Source: Gyromitra esculenta (Eukaryota; Ascomycota; Pezizomycetes; Pezizales; Discinaceae). Taken from it: 64,000 nucleotides of DNA. The notes under the pieces are model-generated. The model was not told the DNA's origin, ran no database searches, and saw only the letters and a program-made list of their open reading frames with translations. The DNA is taken from NCBI GenBank assembly GCA_038503075.1, contig JBCAML010000001.1, positions 1,984,001 through 2,048,000 on the forward strand, written 5' to 3'. The first letter of the stretch is position 1, and each line of letters begins with the position of its first letter. Made by a program: the position numbers and the translations under genes. Positions 1 to 10,775 of this stretch are shown here, in pieces.

Positions 1-1
1 G

Positions 2-187
2 TTCGTCGCAACGGGAGCTGGGAAGCAAGATGTACTGAAGAAGATCTTTGATGAGCACCCAGATGTGCATGGTGGTCAAGTATTGCCGTGTGCTCTGGTG
101 AATAAGAGAGCTGGAGATAAAGTTAGTTGGTTTTGTGACGAGGATGCGGTAAAGGGTGTTGCGTTCCCGAAAAAGAGCTCTTTATAA
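2..187 (+). CDS. SOL3: 6-phosphogluconolactonase, C-terminal fragment (gene runs off the left edge)
   Basis: Frame 2 is open from the window edge to TAA at 185-187, giving about 61 residues. The fragment contains ATGAGKQDVLKKIF, LPCALVN, VSWFCDEDA and a GVAFPKKSSL end. Fungal and animal 6-phosphogluconolactonases of the SOL/DevB family finish this way, with a GKAD..KKIF helix, a LPCALVN strand and a VSWF segment. The enzyme hydrolyses 6-phosphoglucono-lactone to 6-phosphogluconate in the cytosolic oxidative pentose phosphate pathway. Only about the last quarter of the protein is here, so the catalytic residues lie outside the window. The symbol follows yeast usage; SOL4 would be equally valid. 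Confidence 0.85.
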   Translation, partial: FVATGAGKQDVLKKIFDEHPDVHGGQVLPCALVNKRAGDKVSWFCDEDAVKGVAFPKKSSL

Positions 188-1879
188 TTTGGAGAGATGA
201 TACGGGTCTGTTAGGCTAGAGCAGAAGGCAGGCAGGCTAGGAGAGCAAATTTAGGGCAAATAATTTTTTTCTATATCTTTTCTTTCTTTCATCTTCTCAT
301 TGGAAACTGAACGACGAGAGTATACCTTCGTCTCTGAAGCGTTGGTATTTACTATGTATTTCTTAAATTCTGGTTTCATGATCCTTTTCCCTTACTCTTA
401 TTGTTATCATTAGGTCCTGTTCCTGGATTCACGATGTCATGACGGTTCTAGCTAGATCATAGATGGATGGATGGATTTTTCTTTCAGAAAATTAGGATTA
501 GTTGGAACTTGGGTATTGGCGAGTGAGTAAAGGAACTCTTATCATCTCTTCTATTTTCTCTAGGAGTAGGCTTCTTTTCCACGCTGCTATGTATGTTATT
601 ATTCTAAAATGATTATTTTCTAGTATATATATTGTACGCGTTGGAGTTAAAAACTTTCGTGATAACCATCACTTCTAAGCTTTTTTTTTTTAACGAGAAA
701 TGGTCGCTATTTCTTACTCTGATCTACAGCATATCACTACATATCCCGCGGAAAAATCTTGCACAGAAACACTCCCGCTACAGGCAGGTTCCAGGGGGCC
801 ATTGAAACAAAGCTTTAGTATCTTCATTATTTCACGGGTTCCCGATCACTGTCGTTTTTCTTTACGAATCCGGGATAGAAACTTGTTCACGGCTTCACCC
901 ACAACCTAGTTAGTCAAATCAATACCAAGGGTTCCATAAACCAATAACCAGGGCTCTTCTCGCCTACGTAATAATCTATATAAAGTATGTGCGACGAGAT
1001 AAACGTTGACCTAACGTCCGCTAACCTCCCGCTGTAGAAATTTTCCTGGGAAGCACAAAAAAGCCTTGTCAACCAAACCAGCGGGTTTACCGGTGATCTA
1101 CTTCTTCGTATCCACGTGGACATCTTCCCCTTGTTGATGGACCACAGTGACGTCACGGAATTCTAGCTGACATAGCTGAGAGCTCGGTTCGAAATATACA
1201 TAAGAAGCCAGATATCAGTTGCCACTATCATTGCCACTGGATATTGTTCTAACGAGCATTTAGGTTAATGAACACTATAGACGATAGCGGAACTGGTCAG
1301 TTAGCGGGCAAGGGGCTGGCTAGCCCAATCCACAGACAGAGGTTTAGGGCTTCATGCTTGTTGCTGCCAAGTTTCCCAACTGACCAGTTCCGCCATCAGG
1401 CTGGGGATGTCTGTAATTACAACGATGAAGAACAGAGCATGAAAATGGGATTGGAGTTACCTCATGGTTTGTGTAGTATATATCTCAAGAATTCTGGGGT
1501 TTCTTATCTCCGGTCTTCCTTCTGAAATTGAGAAACACGGTTGTTGCCAACTACCGAATATCTATGCCAGTACTTTACAGCCCCGTTTCGTGGACCGGCC
1601 GCGCGGGGGTATCCTATTTGGATCATTAATATTCTAGAACTTCTTTTGAGTAATTTTATTTTCGCAAGTCCCTTATGTCATAACAAGTGACATAACCTTA
1701 TTCTTTTCAAAGAAAAAAAGTGCCTCCAGTAAGGCGTGGGGTATAGCTACATCGTACTTTTCTCTATTCTTGAAACTAAATATTGATATTTCTGCGCTGC
1801 CAGGTCTTAGGGAAAAGGTTTTAGAACATTCTACAAGGGTAAGGAAATGAATCAATTGATGCATTAATAGAGGACGTCT

Positions 1880-2480
1880 GTTGTAAATGTATCATGATAC
1901 ACATTATCCTACACTTTTCCAAAAGTAAATGTGTAAGTAAATGGATCATGTAAGGTATAGTAGGTGAAAAGCATCAGTAACAGTGTAGGTAAATGTGTCA
2001 GGGAATGTGTAGGTAAATGTGTCCGGGAATGTGTAGACAAATGTGTCGGGGAATGTGCATGTGGAAAAGTCGTTTGTAAATGCATCAGGAAATGTGCAAA
2101 TTACAACTCTTTGCTCAAGATATAGGCCTAATTTTAATAAGTAATAAAAAAAATGGTAACCTAGTAGTATAAGAAGTATGGGACTGATATAATGGCAAGA
2201 GTTCAATCCCTGGTCCCAGCTTTTTGGTAATATATTTTTTCCCCAAAAAAATTTAGTATAATTTATTAAAAATGCGGTAATGCATCATTTGATTCATTTA
2301 CAGGGTAATGTGTATGAAAATGAACCATTTTGCACTTTTGATTCATTTTGTGATTCGTTTTAGGATTCATTTCCCTATGTCTTTTACTGTCCCATTTCCA
2401 CATATATTAATTTGATGCATTTCCCGATGCCTTTCCCCTTACAAAGCTATGATGCATTTCCCGATGCATTTCCCCGTCTT
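1880..2480. repeat. Foldback-like element with inverted arms of a degenerate AAATGNRTC motif
   Basis: The left arm (about 1880-2095) carries on the + strand AAATGTATC, AAATGGATC, three copies of AAATGTGTC and AAATGCATC. The right arm (about 2285-2480) carries the same family on the - strand: three copies of AAATGCATC and three of AAATGAATC, often preceded by GGG. The middle, about 190 bp, is AT-rich. Inverted arms dense in one short motif resemble foldback elements or the subterminal repeats of DNA transposons. No transposase frame and no clear target duplication were found, so the exact ends are uncertain. Confidence 0.5.
1987..2058 (+). repeat. Tandem repeat, three 24-bp units
   Basis: Three consecutive 24-bp units at 1987-2010, 2011-2034 and 2035-2058. 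Each is built as AGGTAAATGTGTC followed by a GGGAATGTGT-type tail. Units 1 and 2 differ at one or two bases; unit 3 is more diverged. The array lies in the left arm of the foldback-like element. Confidence 0.85.
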
Positions 2481-2855
2481 GTAGAGACATGCATGTAGGT
2501 AGAACTGTGTTCTATATATTCGTTACAACCATAAGTAGAGTACCAGAGCCCAGGAGGGTTTATTAGCTAAACTAGAACTCACTCGTAAATGCGCCAACCC
2601 GATCAATCTCCTAATAATACCCTTCTCCCTAAGAATTTTCTATTTGATCCCTATGATCTAGATTAACGGGTACACGAAACATGCCTTGCGAGAACATACA
2701 ACCGTAATTTAGGCGAAAAAACTACTCGAAATCCAAAAATGTATTTTAGTAGACTGCTTTCGGATGCGAGGCGTTTCTCTGGCTCATACGAATCCGTTAC
2801 TACATAAAAAAAACACAGGCCATCATTCACCGCAATAGCAACGTACTACGGGTAT

Positions 2856-2949
2856 AGGGGAAAGTGATTCCAAGTGGTAGTGAGCTAAGGCGTTGGTTTG
2901 CGTGTAAATAAAAGTTTTGGCACACCGCCACTTGGAATTACTTTCCCCT
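2856..2949. mobile_element. Small hairpin/MITE-like element with about 24-bp terminal inverted repeats
   Basis: The left end AGGGGAAAGTGATTCCAAG (from 2856) is matched by the inverted right end CTTGGAATTACTTTCCCCT (to 2949), with further pairing inward (GTGG/CCAC). Total length is 94 bp with about 45 bp between the arms. No open frame. No clean target duplication could be assigned. Confidence 0.55.
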
Positions 2950-4456
2950 GCGGGGATGGAACGCCAGGGTTTTCCGGTTTGTGGGGTCACCATAGAAATA
3001 ATACGAGACCTGTACTATCTTCATATCCTTACATGTAATAGCTTGTCCAGCAAGCGATCGATGATTAATTGGTCCCGATGGAGCCCAACAGGTTCTTCTC
3101 TCAAACAAAATTAGATAGCAGAGTTCAGAGTCACCAGAAACTAGCTATCGAAAATTGAGATGCTTGACCAGATCACAGTATCTTTGTCTTGCCGATCATG
3201 CCAAGCTACCCACAAAAATTTGCAAAAAACCCTTCAGTTTATATATCTCTGTCGCTGTTGCTCCTAATGCAGTCTTTTTGAATGTATGTATGTACTCTCT
3301 CTATATCGATCCTCAAATCCACCACCAAAGTAGAAAAACCACAATGACGGGTGATGCGTATATTGGGTCACATTCTCGGTATTTCCCAGAACGTTCCACT
3401 TTGCACTTTTTATAGCCAAAATCCAAGTTTTATTCCGCCACAACCACACTTTGCAGAACCCTATAAAAAGATACAGAGCTTTATTAGTATAATTTTAGAT
3501 CTCGTATCTTTTCCTAAGCAGTTTGGCTAGCTGTGGGTGTAGCTATAACGGGTCAAAAGTGATGGTCTACATTAAGCATTGCGCACACCATATATTATCC
3601 AAACTACTCTTATTAACGGTTTTTTATTTTCTGTATTTTTTGTCACAAGATAAACCATACTTTCAGCACACGTTAATCTCTCCGAAGGCGTTCTCCGCCA
3701 TACACATTTGGGCCCCTGTTGAAGAGTCCCTTCCGTTCCACCAGGAATGTGCATCAAACCTTCATCAAACCACGCAGGACGGTGGTCAAAACCCGAGTCC
3801 GATCCAAGGAGACAAGAAAGAAGGAATAGGGATTATTAAAACAAAAAAAACTGATCAATATATGACATGTTACGTACCAAATACAAACCACTAAAAAGAA
3901 AAGGGAAATAGAATCAACCTCATTCACGAGGATTACGAAGCGAAAGAATTGGCCTGGTATAAGGCAAAGAGAATGAAGATGAGAAAAAAACACTAAACCG
4001 ACACCAATATCGATGCTAATAATGAAGATAGAAAAGGTAACTACCAAACCCAGAAAACCCCATACATGAATAACGAAAGAAAACTCGATAAACGTTACAG
4101 AGACCTTCTTGTTAAATCTAACAGGCCTAGATAAGAGAAAAAATTACAAGCAAAACCAAGTGAGAGAAAAAAGGAACACGTAATAAAAGAGTATAAAACG
4201 AAGCCACGCCCCCCAAACAGCTAACTACACCTCCATTCAAACCTGACTTGGTTTAAAGTAATACCCTTCCCTTCCCAGAAACAAATACAAGTCCACAACG
4301 AAATAAAACCGCCGAATGAAGGATTTTAAGTACGTGTAATAATTTATCCAATACCATGTCATTTCCACACCCATATGCCAGCCCGGCCCATACCACAAAA
4401 AAAAAGGTAAAAGATAATTAAAAAATAAAGGCAAATAAATAACAAACCCTATTTTA

Positions 4457-7400
4457 TCAGTTCCCGGTATACTCCAAAACCTCACAATCGTCCTCAAAAA
4501 ACCCTTCATCCATTCCCATTTCCAACCCAAATGCGCCCCCTTTCCCACGTTTCCCCTTCTTCATCGTACCCTTTTTCTTACCCACGCCGTTCACTGATCC
4601 TTCAAACTGCAACTTGCTAGCCATTGCTTCTGCCAACCCTTCCTCATCAGCAAACTCAACTTCTCCACGCGCAGAACCAATATTCAACTTCTCCGCAGGT
4701 AGTGGCAACCCAAACACCCACATATCTGCGCCAGCCTTCTCAGTTGGCCTCTTCTTCTCTAGTATTGGCGTCTCCGGACGAGAGGCAGGAGGGGAAATGG
4801 AAGCTGGTGTAAACCCGCCACGTTTGCCGCGACGTTTGTGTTGGGTATCCTGTCTTGTCTCGTCATGGTGCCAGTCGTTCCCACGCTGCGGATGCTGCTG
4901 TAGGAGCTGGTTGCTGGAGCCGGAGTCGGCATAAACAAAGAGGCGTACATGACGGTCTGTATGGAACGGGGGGAACACAGCATTCGTCTCAATCTCTGCG
5001 AATGAAAGGGGGTGTTGATCGTATTTATTCTGCTCCTCGCTACGAGAGTGATGGTGGTGAATACGTCCGCTCCAAAACCCACCAGCCTGTTTCTCTTCGC
5101 CCTCGATCGAGAGTTGTGTCTGCTGGGAGGATCCGTCAGGGAGGAGGGGGAGTTCGTATTCAAGGTAGTTATTCATAGTCACTCCTCCTCCACTCCTCCG
5201 CTTCTTACTTCCACCACCACCAGGTCTAACTTCGTAAGTGCGAAGAATGCCACCACCACTAACAGCAACGTATCCTCGTTCTTTCCCAACTAGAAAGCGA
5301 ACACAACCAGTAGTGACAGCACCGAGACCTTGTGGAAGTGAAATTCTGGTGCCGCTATTGTCGCTGGGAGAGCCATTGCCACTGCCGCTTTGACCCCGTT
5401 TTGCGGAATTGTTACCACCAGCATTAACAAATATACCGCCATTCGGAGACCCTGCACTGCCGCTTCTACTCCGTCTTCTCCTCGCAGCGGAAAGTAGAGG
5501 TTGCGTCGAGCTGTTCAGCAAATTAACGGCTCCTGAAACCGCAGCCCCTGCAGCCCCGCCGCCGTTGACGCCATTCGCAATAGCACTGGAAGATGGTGGT
5601 GGTCTTCTTAGAGGTGGCCATTGATAAGCTCCGCTGGGAAGGTCATAGAAATGTACCGTTCCCCGTTCCGTGACAACAGTCAGTTTTTCGCCTCGTGGAC
5701 TGGACCATCCCACTTCAACGATCGTCGCAACAGTCATACGGTTAAACCTAGCAATCTGCCGGACATGTTTCCCCAAAGTTGTATCTGAAGCACCCGGTGT
5801 AGATCCAGCCAGCTTCGAAGCCTCCAGCCCACTCCCAAGAGATGCACTTGCTTTATGTCCCAGCGACGGATTTCCGGGTGGGTGGTGTATCGCTTTCATG
5901 AGGTCCCATACAAACAGCGAATCTCCCTTCGAGCTTGCTGTCAGTAATGCTAAACCTCCAGGTGCAAAACTCATGTAGCTAACTCCTGCTCCTGGCAGAA
6001 AAGTTGCCATAGGGACAAGTCCTTGTTGAGCACCAGTTGCTACTTCCCCGTGCAAGATTTTATTCAGGTCTAAAATGCTAACAAGTCTCGGTTCATTCGC
6101 AGATTGGTGGTACGCAGGACCGGGAAAGAGCTGAGACTGCTGGGAAGGTGGCGCTCCACCCATTTGCTGCATCTGCCGTAATTGCTGGCCCAACCCACTT
6201 GGTTGCGGATTGGCCTGAAGGCTCGTCATACTTCCGGTTGGCATGCCATATATACTTCCCATACCACCAGTCACAGAATTCGGTAGTAACGGTGCTGAAG
6301 GCGGTGAGTTACCGTTCTGATTACCGTTCCAGTAGGTTTGTAGTGCCTTAATACCAGTTTCAGTCGCCCATTTGGCACCGCGTAAGAGCTCCTGAGCAAC
6401 CTCTCGAGTGATCCGATTTAAGAAGGCTTCGTCCTCAACGGAAACAGCTACAGTGATGGAAGGCTGTGTTGGAGGAGTAGGCGACTTTACAGACGGCGAA
6501 GTGTAAGGTGCATTAACCTCACCACCAGCATGAACAGACGAACCAGCAGAAGCAGGGCAATACGCTAGCCATCCATTAGATAATGAAAATACTGGTGTCC
6601 CTGGTTGCCCGTCACCAAGCCCACTTCCAACAATACTGCTATCACCAGAGAAACTTCCATGGAAATTAGTCTGAACGCACGTCCACACTTTCCCAAGGCA
6701 TTTCCACTCCGCCTGTTCTCTATTTCCTTTTCTACGCCCACCATCCTCAAGGCCGAAAATGTATACCTCGCCGCTAATTCCAACACCTATAACCACCTTG
6801 ATTCCGGCCACTTCGACTCGTAGCCCACCCCATGGTGGTGGTGGACCCCCGATTCCGAATCCAAAATCAGCGCTAGGGACTACTGGGCTGGTAAACAGAC
6901 TCGCAACCTTTGTCCGTGCTGATAAACTCCAGATTTCGACTCTGGTCTGCCAATCCGTTGCACTCGCCGGAGAACGTTGGCCACTTCTATTTGAAGCAGA
7001 CGTGGAAGGGCGAGAAGGAGGAGAAGTTGAGTACGGAGTCTCCGTCTCCTGCATTATAGGTGGGTCTACCTCATGATCTACGGCGGGAGAATGAATCGTG
7101 AGGCAGATCAGTGGCCTAAGAGCTGCTTGAGGATCATCTCGAGGCGGAGTTGGTAAAATCTAAACAGCAATTCTGTTAGCGTTCCAAAATAAAAACAAAA
7201 ACAAAAACCGGTGGTTATAGAACAGGGTAGAGATTTATCTTTCCCCAAGCAGGAAGCTACATCGATATATATGAAAATGCAGTGAAAAACATTAGGAGCT
7301 AAAAAACGAGTAATAGCTCAGTTCCCGAAAGAATGCGGAGACTATACCTTAGCACTCTTCACCCCACCTCCAAGTCCCTCCAGCCTCCCAACCTGCTCCA

Positions 7401-8067
7401 GAACCCCTCTGCCAACTTTCCACACATCGACACCGCCTTCCCATCCAAGACATATCACATTATCACCCCCGCCGTTCCCAGCTCCGCCACTTGCAGCAGC
7501 TCCAGCATATCCTCCAAATGGTTCATCCAACGTATCGAAAGTACAAGCATAGTTCCCTTCCCCAGGCTGTATCTGAGACTGTGATTGCGACCGCGATCCA
7601 AACTGCAAACTTAAGGGAATTGGTGAACCCTGCGCGTAACGCTGGGTCGGATTATAGTAGCCCCCATTGTTCCCTGATGCGCTGTGGCTATTTGCGAACT
7701 GCTCCTCGAAACCAGGATATCCGCGGATCTGCCGTGGGTGGCCGTTACTACCACTATAGTTCCCACCAGACGAATACGAAGCCGGTGCGCTAGGGGGAGG
7801 GGAAATACCTACACCCAATCCAACGCCGCCCGAAGCGGATCCAAGACTGTTAGGGCCGTTGGTGGAGGGATTTGAAGTCGAAAGGAACGCTGGAAAAGGG
7901 ATAGACCGCGGGAAGAGATCTGTTGCGTTTGGGAGGGCTGAAAGAAGTGGGGAAGCTGTATTGGAAAGATGGGGGGATCTTGGCGCAGCGTGACGACTAT
8001 TGCTATTCACAGTGAGATCCATATTAGCTATTGATTCTTCCCTAACTTCTTTGTTGTTTTGCATCAT
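4457..8067 (-). CDS. BCAS3: BCAS3-domain WD40 protein (autophagy-associated)
   Basis: Two exons: 8067-7348 (240 codons, ATG at 8067) and 7159-4457 (stop TGA at 4457-4459). The intron 7347-7160 has a GTATAG donor and a TTTAG acceptor and keeps frame, predicting 1140 aa. Exon 2 opens with ILPTPPRDDPQ and IHSPAVDHE, which resembles the fungal BCAS3 family. About residues 620-670 carry the hallmark SYMSFAPGGLALLTASSKGD segment followed by FVWDLMKAIHH, and later RFNRMTVATIVEVGW and TERGTVHFYDLP. The rest is S/G/P-rich and probably disordered. Animal BCAS3 pairs with PHAF1 at the phagophore; the fungal role is inferred from family. Possible upstream in-frame coding on the same strand (8144-8353) could extend the N terminus. 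Divergent from the F-box gene. Confidence 0.8.
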
Positions 8068-8746
8068 GGCACCCAGTGCCTCTCAAGTTGCAGAGCGGAA
8101 TAGGGGTGGGTATATGGGCAGCCTTGTGGGTTTTGAATATGACTCAGAGTAACAAAGTGACGAAGCCCATAGGAGGAATCACTGACAACTCTCTAGGATA
8201 TATTCTAGCTCTCGACGAATTAAACGCGTTCCCTCCTCCAAGTGCTAGGACTCCGGGTACGGGCGCAGTGATGGGGACAGGTATAGAAGGAAGCGACGAA
8301 GAGGTGTTGCGGTGTTGGCGAGAATTCTTGTAGTGGTCGGTGAACGCGGGCATATAGTCTTTTTGTTTGTGAGAGATGCGATTAAGCTAAGCTGTTCTCT
8401 TTCTGACTCTTCCTTTTGCAGACTGAGAATGTCGAAAGGGAAGAGAGAAAGAGAACAACAGGAAGCGGGTAGGGTTTGGTGGGAGTTTTGTAGTTGGATG
8501 AAACCGGAAATACCCCGAAAGAAGGGGATAGATGGCAATGGATAGCTACCTAAGCTAGGCACAGGAATGGACGATGTAGCGTATGTAAGGATGGGAACTT
8601 CGGGATAAGGGGTGATGGACGGATAGATGCAGGAATGGGAGGGGTGAAAGCTCTGGGATAGGTAGGATAGGCAGCAGGTTTCAGAAGCTAGGAAGTAGCG
8701 AATAAGAGAGTATCCAGAGAGATGTGGAGAGCAGATTTTCTCTCTT

Positions 8747-8764
8747 GCTCGCTCGCTCGCTCGC
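8747..8764. repeat. (GCTC)n microsatellite
   Basis: About four and a half GCTC units directly followed by CGCG and CT-rich sequence, upstream of the BCAS3-like start. Confidence 0.8.
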
Positions 8765-9529
8765 GCGCTCTCTCTTTTTGTTTCTCAGATGGAAGGGTAC
8801 AGTTGGAAGCGGGGTTTGATGACAGTGGGATGTAGCTATCAGCAGTTGACGATGGGTAAGTACCTAGTGTTCGCAGTCGGAAGCAGATAGCTTCAGGTAT
8901 CTAATGGGTATAAAGCAGCTGGATAAGTAGGTACGCCTTTTGTATGGGGGCGGGAGGTGTTTTCTGTTGTTAGATTAGGGCAGATGTACTGGTACAGGTT
9001 ATGCTGGAGTCATGCACAAGAGCTCTGAACTCCTGGAGGTGGGGTTGTTCGCCCGCGCTGTTGGGTTCATTCGGCTGCCACTGCACCCAATCCGATTACC
9101 CAGTAGCTGCATGGAGCAGAGCAAGCAGCAGCAGCACAGCACAAGGCCACACCCGATGCCCTGTTGAGAGAGATTCCCTCATCACACGAAGCACTGTCCG
9201 CCTACGAAGATGCTTCTGCCCCTTCTATCTGCTTCGAACGGCCCGGTCCTCTTTTCGTTGCTCCTGTGCCTGCGTTGGCGGCCTGACTATCTACTCGCGC
9301 ATATCCAGACACCACCATACATTCGAACACGGCAAAGGCACAGCACATCAGATAGGCTTTTCTTTCGCCATATTTAGAGTACATTGGATCTAGACTGCTA
9401 AGGTTATCTAATCTGCACATTTCGAAAATGGCAGTCGTCGGCTAGGACCATTAGCATTTGGGAGTAGAGATGGAGATGCGGTCGATAACAAGATTCCGAT
9501 ATCAGGAGTCGTTCTCTATCTGCCTCATA

Positions 9530-9722
9530 TACATGTATTTATCCTGTCTTATAAGGAGGTTTCCCGCAATCATGACAGTACATGTATGTATGTGGTAGAT
9601 ACTCCAGGATAAGGAGTAAGGGCCGAGGCCAGCGCTGGAATCTGAGCAAAGAAACTACTTACATGTACCTGCTGGCCAGTGTAGGTACATGTACATACTT
9701 CACTGACACATACATACATGTA
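9530..9722. promoter_or_regulatory. Cluster of five TACATGTA palindromes
   Basis: Exact TACATGTA at 9530-9537, 9579-9586, 9660-9667, 9686-9693 and 9715-9722. This is the densest cluster in the window, placed between two divergent genes. The spacing is irregular. A protein-binding site is one reading and a spreading mini-repeat is another. Nothing in the sequence decides between them. Confidence 0.4.
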
Positions 9723-10775
9723 TGCTAGACCTGTGGATTCTTTGAGGATATGCGATACACACTCTATGATGATCCTCAGCGACATGACATATACCACACC
9801 CAATCGATAAGCAATAGCGCTTGTCACAGGGAGAACATATCTCTGTGGCTGTCTGAATAGTCTGGTCAGGTGGCAGGTGGGTCTGGCTGTGGCATATTCC
9901 ATCACGTTACCAGTGATGTAACAGTTGCCTTAGTAGTTTCTTATTTTGCTTCATTCGTTCTTGTCCAGTCACCATTGATGGGGAGGCCTGAATTGCATAT
10001 TTCTCTTGGCGTTGGTGGCCTAGCCTAAACACAGCATTCTTTGGTGTCTGTAACTACACGCATGGAGAGTATATAGAGTCTGCCACTCGTGAATATGTTT
10101 CGGAAACTGGGCATGTTTGACATAGAGTTCTAGCGATTCGACAGACACACATGTCTATCTCTACATCTCTAGCTGTCCATGCAGGTCTTCTCTTCCGCCC
10201 ACCCATTCGCCCTGAGTTTTAGTCCGGAGGAAGACACCGAATGCTCATTCAGGCTGCCCTTTGTCATCTCCTGCACCATTCCGCGTGAGGTAACCCAGGG
10301 TCCGGATCATTACTACGGCCAAAGAAAAGCCAGCAGTGATTTGTATACATAGATGAGAGTTGAGAAGAAACGAATTGTTCCTAATTGCTAAACGAGAGGT
10401 CGTCACCATCTCCATCCCACCATCCTCCAATCCAGTTGCCAAGGGAAACAGAAGGAAGCTTGTCCGCTGTCTCACGTCTGCTGTCTTCCTCAGCTACCAC
10501 AACTTCACCACTCCAAACCCCAACCGTCAATAAGCTCTTTATTTCTCCCGCCATTTGACAATTCCTCAACATTAAGTTGTTTTCGTCCTTAATTTCCTCG
10601 GAGAGCCTCAAGCCATAAGCGGTAGCAGGTTTTTTTTGCCTGAAGACGTCGGCATTCAACTTAAAAATCAACCCCTCCCCCGCTCCCCAGCCTGTTCACT
10701 CCTCCATCCGTCACCACGGCTGCCTCAAAGCTCGCAACCCGCCTGGAAGCTCTTGCTCTCCAAGACACTGCGGGA

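Larger units (their letters stand above)
188..4456. other. 4.3 kb intergenic spacer with two repeat elements
   Basis: AT-rich sequence between the 6-phosphogluconolactonase 3' end and the 3' end of the BCAS3-like gene on the other strand (a convergent arrangement). It holds the foldback-like element at about 1880-2480, the hairpin element at 2856-2949 and one TACATGTA at 3030. The short open frames here carry no recognisable domain. I see no gene. Confidence 0.6.
8068..10775. other. 2.7 kb divergent intergenic region with a TACATGTA cluster
   Basis: Presumed shared upstream region of the BCAS3-like gene (-) and the F-box-like gene (+). It contains a GCTC microsatellite at 8747-8764 and five exact TACATGTA palindromes at 9530, 9579, 9660, 9686 and 9715. 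Open frames such as 9001-9393 have no recognisable domain and shifting composition, so I do not call them genes. Confidence 0.6.

Noticed and set aside
1946..2206. 86-aa frame on - with repeated FPDTFTYT
   Set aside because: It is the translation of the 24-bp tandem repeat, not a gene.
2160..2220. tRNA-like stretch with GAGTTCAATCCC and a T tract
   Set aside because: No acceptor or anticodon stem can be closed; treated as part of the repeat element.
4855..5624. Several 70-107-aa frames on + opposite the BCAS3-like exon
   Set aside because: Shadows of a G/S-rich coding exon; composition follows the real gene.
8144..8353. 69-aa frame on - upstream of the BCAS3-like start
   Set aside because: Might be an extra N-terminal exon, but I could not find a splice joining it convincingly, so it is not included in the model.
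9001..9393. 130-aa frame on +
   Set aside because: No domain, no codon-use consistency, lies in repeat-containing spacer.
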